DNA of 64,000 bases from Methanoregula boonei 6A8 (GTDB lineage Archaea > Halobacteriota > Methanomicrobia > Methanomicrobiales > Methanospirillaceae): positions 744,001-808,000 of the forward strand of contig NC_009712.1 in NCBI RefSeq assembly GCF_000017625.1. The letters are read 5' to 3'. The notes beneath the pieces are model-generated. The model was not told where the DNA came from. It saw only the letters and a program-made list of their open reading frames with translations, and searched no databases. Shown here in pieces: positions 63,136 through 64,000 of the stretch. The translations under genes were made by a program, and so were the position numbers. Position 1 is the stretch's first letter, and each line of letters opens with the position of its first letter.

Positions 63136-64000
63136 ATGTTTGAATTTGGATACTCTCCATTTACAGACAATAATGGCAATAAAAAAAATATATTTAATCT
63201 AAATTTTACTGATTTAGAGCAATTGCAGACAAAAGAAATAGAAGAGGGCGAACACATTGAATATAAAGTTGAATTTAATTCATCAGTTAAGAAGAAAATT
63301 CCGAAAATTATCTCTTCGTTTGCAAATGAGTCTGGCGGTTGGATATTTGTAGGAATCGAAAATAAAACCAGAAAATTTTGTTATATTGAAAATAACGGCA
63401 TTGAGGAAATAATTCAACAGTTGTTAAAAGAACATACGAGTCCAATACCCAAAATTGAAATAAAATTTTTGAAATCAGATTCTTCAAGAGAAACTGGAAT
63501 TTTAGTTATTTGGGTTCCTGAAGGGATCGAACCACCCTATATAGCTAATGGTAATATTTTTGTTAGAGTTGGAAGTACATCAACTCCCCTAAAAAATGAT
63601 GAAGATTTATTTGTCGCAATAAAAGACAGATTTTATTTGGATCGTCTATACCAAAAATCCAAAGCTCGTAAACAGGAGATTGCTGATTTCTGTAATAAAA
63701 AAATATCAATTTCCAATGATATTCCGACTAACTTGGGTATTCCGGATAAAGGGGGAATTTGCAATATCTACATAATTCCAGTGTATAATCTAAATTTATT
63801 TGAACATTTAGAAACTGAAGAGGACATTATCTCCCTCTTTTTAGCCGAATCAAAAATACCAAAACCATATTTTTCAGGTAATGATCTTTTTTGTGAAATG
63901 AATATTGAGTTTAAGAAAGCGACTCAATCCTATATGTCTATTATTTTTCGTTCAAGCGATGTTTTAGATTATTTTCAAAATACAGTGGCTTGGGAGCAAT
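63136..64000 (+). CDS. AlbA_2/Schlafen-type ATP-dependent DNA-binding-domain protein (N-terminal part)
   Basis: The gene starts with ATG 63136 and is open to the window edge, giving 288 codons. Residues ~25-170 match an AlbA_2 (Schlafen AAA_4) domain: EGEHIEYKVEFNSS, IISSFANESGGWIFVGIEN, VRVGSTSTPL. Such domains occur in putative transcription or anti-phage proteins. The gene is far more AT-rich than the rest of the window, uses codons unlike neighbours, and follows a repeat-rich region. It is probably acquired. The C-terminal domain lies outside. Confidence 0.85.
   Translation, partial: MFEFGYSPFTDNNGNKKNIFNLNFTDLEQLQTKEIEEGEHIEYKVEFNSSVKKKIPKIISSFANESGGWIFVGIENKTRKFCYIENNGIEEIIQQLLKEHTSPIPKIEIKFLKSDSSRETGILVIWVPEGIEPPYIANGNIFVRVGSTSTPLKNDEDLFVAIKDRFYLDRLYQKSKARKQEIADFCNKKISISNDIPTNLGIPDKGGICNIYIIPVYNLNLFEHLETEEDIISLFLAESKIPKPYFSGNDLFCEMNIEFKKATQSYMSIIFRSSDVLDYFQNTVAWEQ

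Noticed and set aside
1-64000. CRISPR array
   Set aside because: No regularly spaced identical repeats with unique spacers were seen. The repeats found are diverged and irregular.

Overview
The window looks like a chromosome segment of a methanogenic archaeon, most likely a Methanomicrobiales close to Methanoregula. This is inferred from the gene content: a fused Fae-Hps enzyme, the archaeal pyrimidine reductase of riboflavin synthesis, Hef helicase-nuclease, UPF0147 and p27-type zinc proteins, archaeal-type GlyRS and MetRS, many PKD/PEGA surface proteins, PAS sensor proteins, and TATA-like boxes in front of nearly leaderless genes. No rRNA or CRISPR array is present. There is one tRNA gene, tRNA-Phe(GAA).

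Layout. 0-13 kb: the end of fae-hps, small hypothetical genes, two secreted esterase-like lipoproteins, a metallo-beta-lactamase-fold hydrolase, an isoprenylcysteine-methyltransferase-like membrane protein, a solute-binding/PAS sensor, and a GNAT acetyltransferase. 13-24 kb: a PKD/PEGA surface protein; a cupin, a ferredoxin, copper ATPase CopA and a 48-residue YHS protein; then a conserved hypothetical, TPR protein, ferritin, a REC-PAS-TPR response regulator and a DUF362 ferredoxin protein. 24-30 kb is accessory-looking: diverged non-coding repeats, a chimeric gene remnant, META-domain and cysteine-rich secreted proteins, and a HicAB module lying between two copies of the 3' end of an ArsB/NhaD-type transporter. 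30-39 kb: riboflavin reductase, two tandem Kef-type antiporters, tRNA-Phe, a DHH phosphoesterase and small membrane or zinc proteins. 39-52 kb is largely housekeeping: Hef, GlyRS, an HTH protein, a UPF0173 hydrolase, an RNB exoribonuclease and MetRS, plus a five-PKD surface protein. 52-61 kb: a second degenerate sensor, HEAT-repeat protein, a PH-like/zinc-ribbon/TM protein, a cysteine-cluster protein with an unresolved start, an AIR-synthase-like protein, an alpha/beta hydrolase and a thioredoxin-like protein. 61-64 kb is again accessory: structured repeats, an orphan MntA-like nucleotidyltransferase, and an AT-rich AlbA_2/Schlafen-type gene running off the end.

The least explained signal is a set of diverged intergenic repeats shared among ~2.2-2.7, 24.2-24.7, 25.8-26.3, 39.4, 41.9 and 61.3-62.9 kb. 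They include a ~435 bp inverted duplication carrying a gene 3' end, a ~38 bp core in four copies, paired T-rich hairpin modules about 220 bp apart at two loci, and a GC-rich hairpin repeat. They sit with orphaned or broken toxin-antitoxin parts and gene remnants. No clearly new multi-gene system is evident. The strongest candidates for a second look are these repeats, the HicAB insertion with an apparently inactivated toxin, and two sensor proteins that lack the phosphoacceptor histidine.
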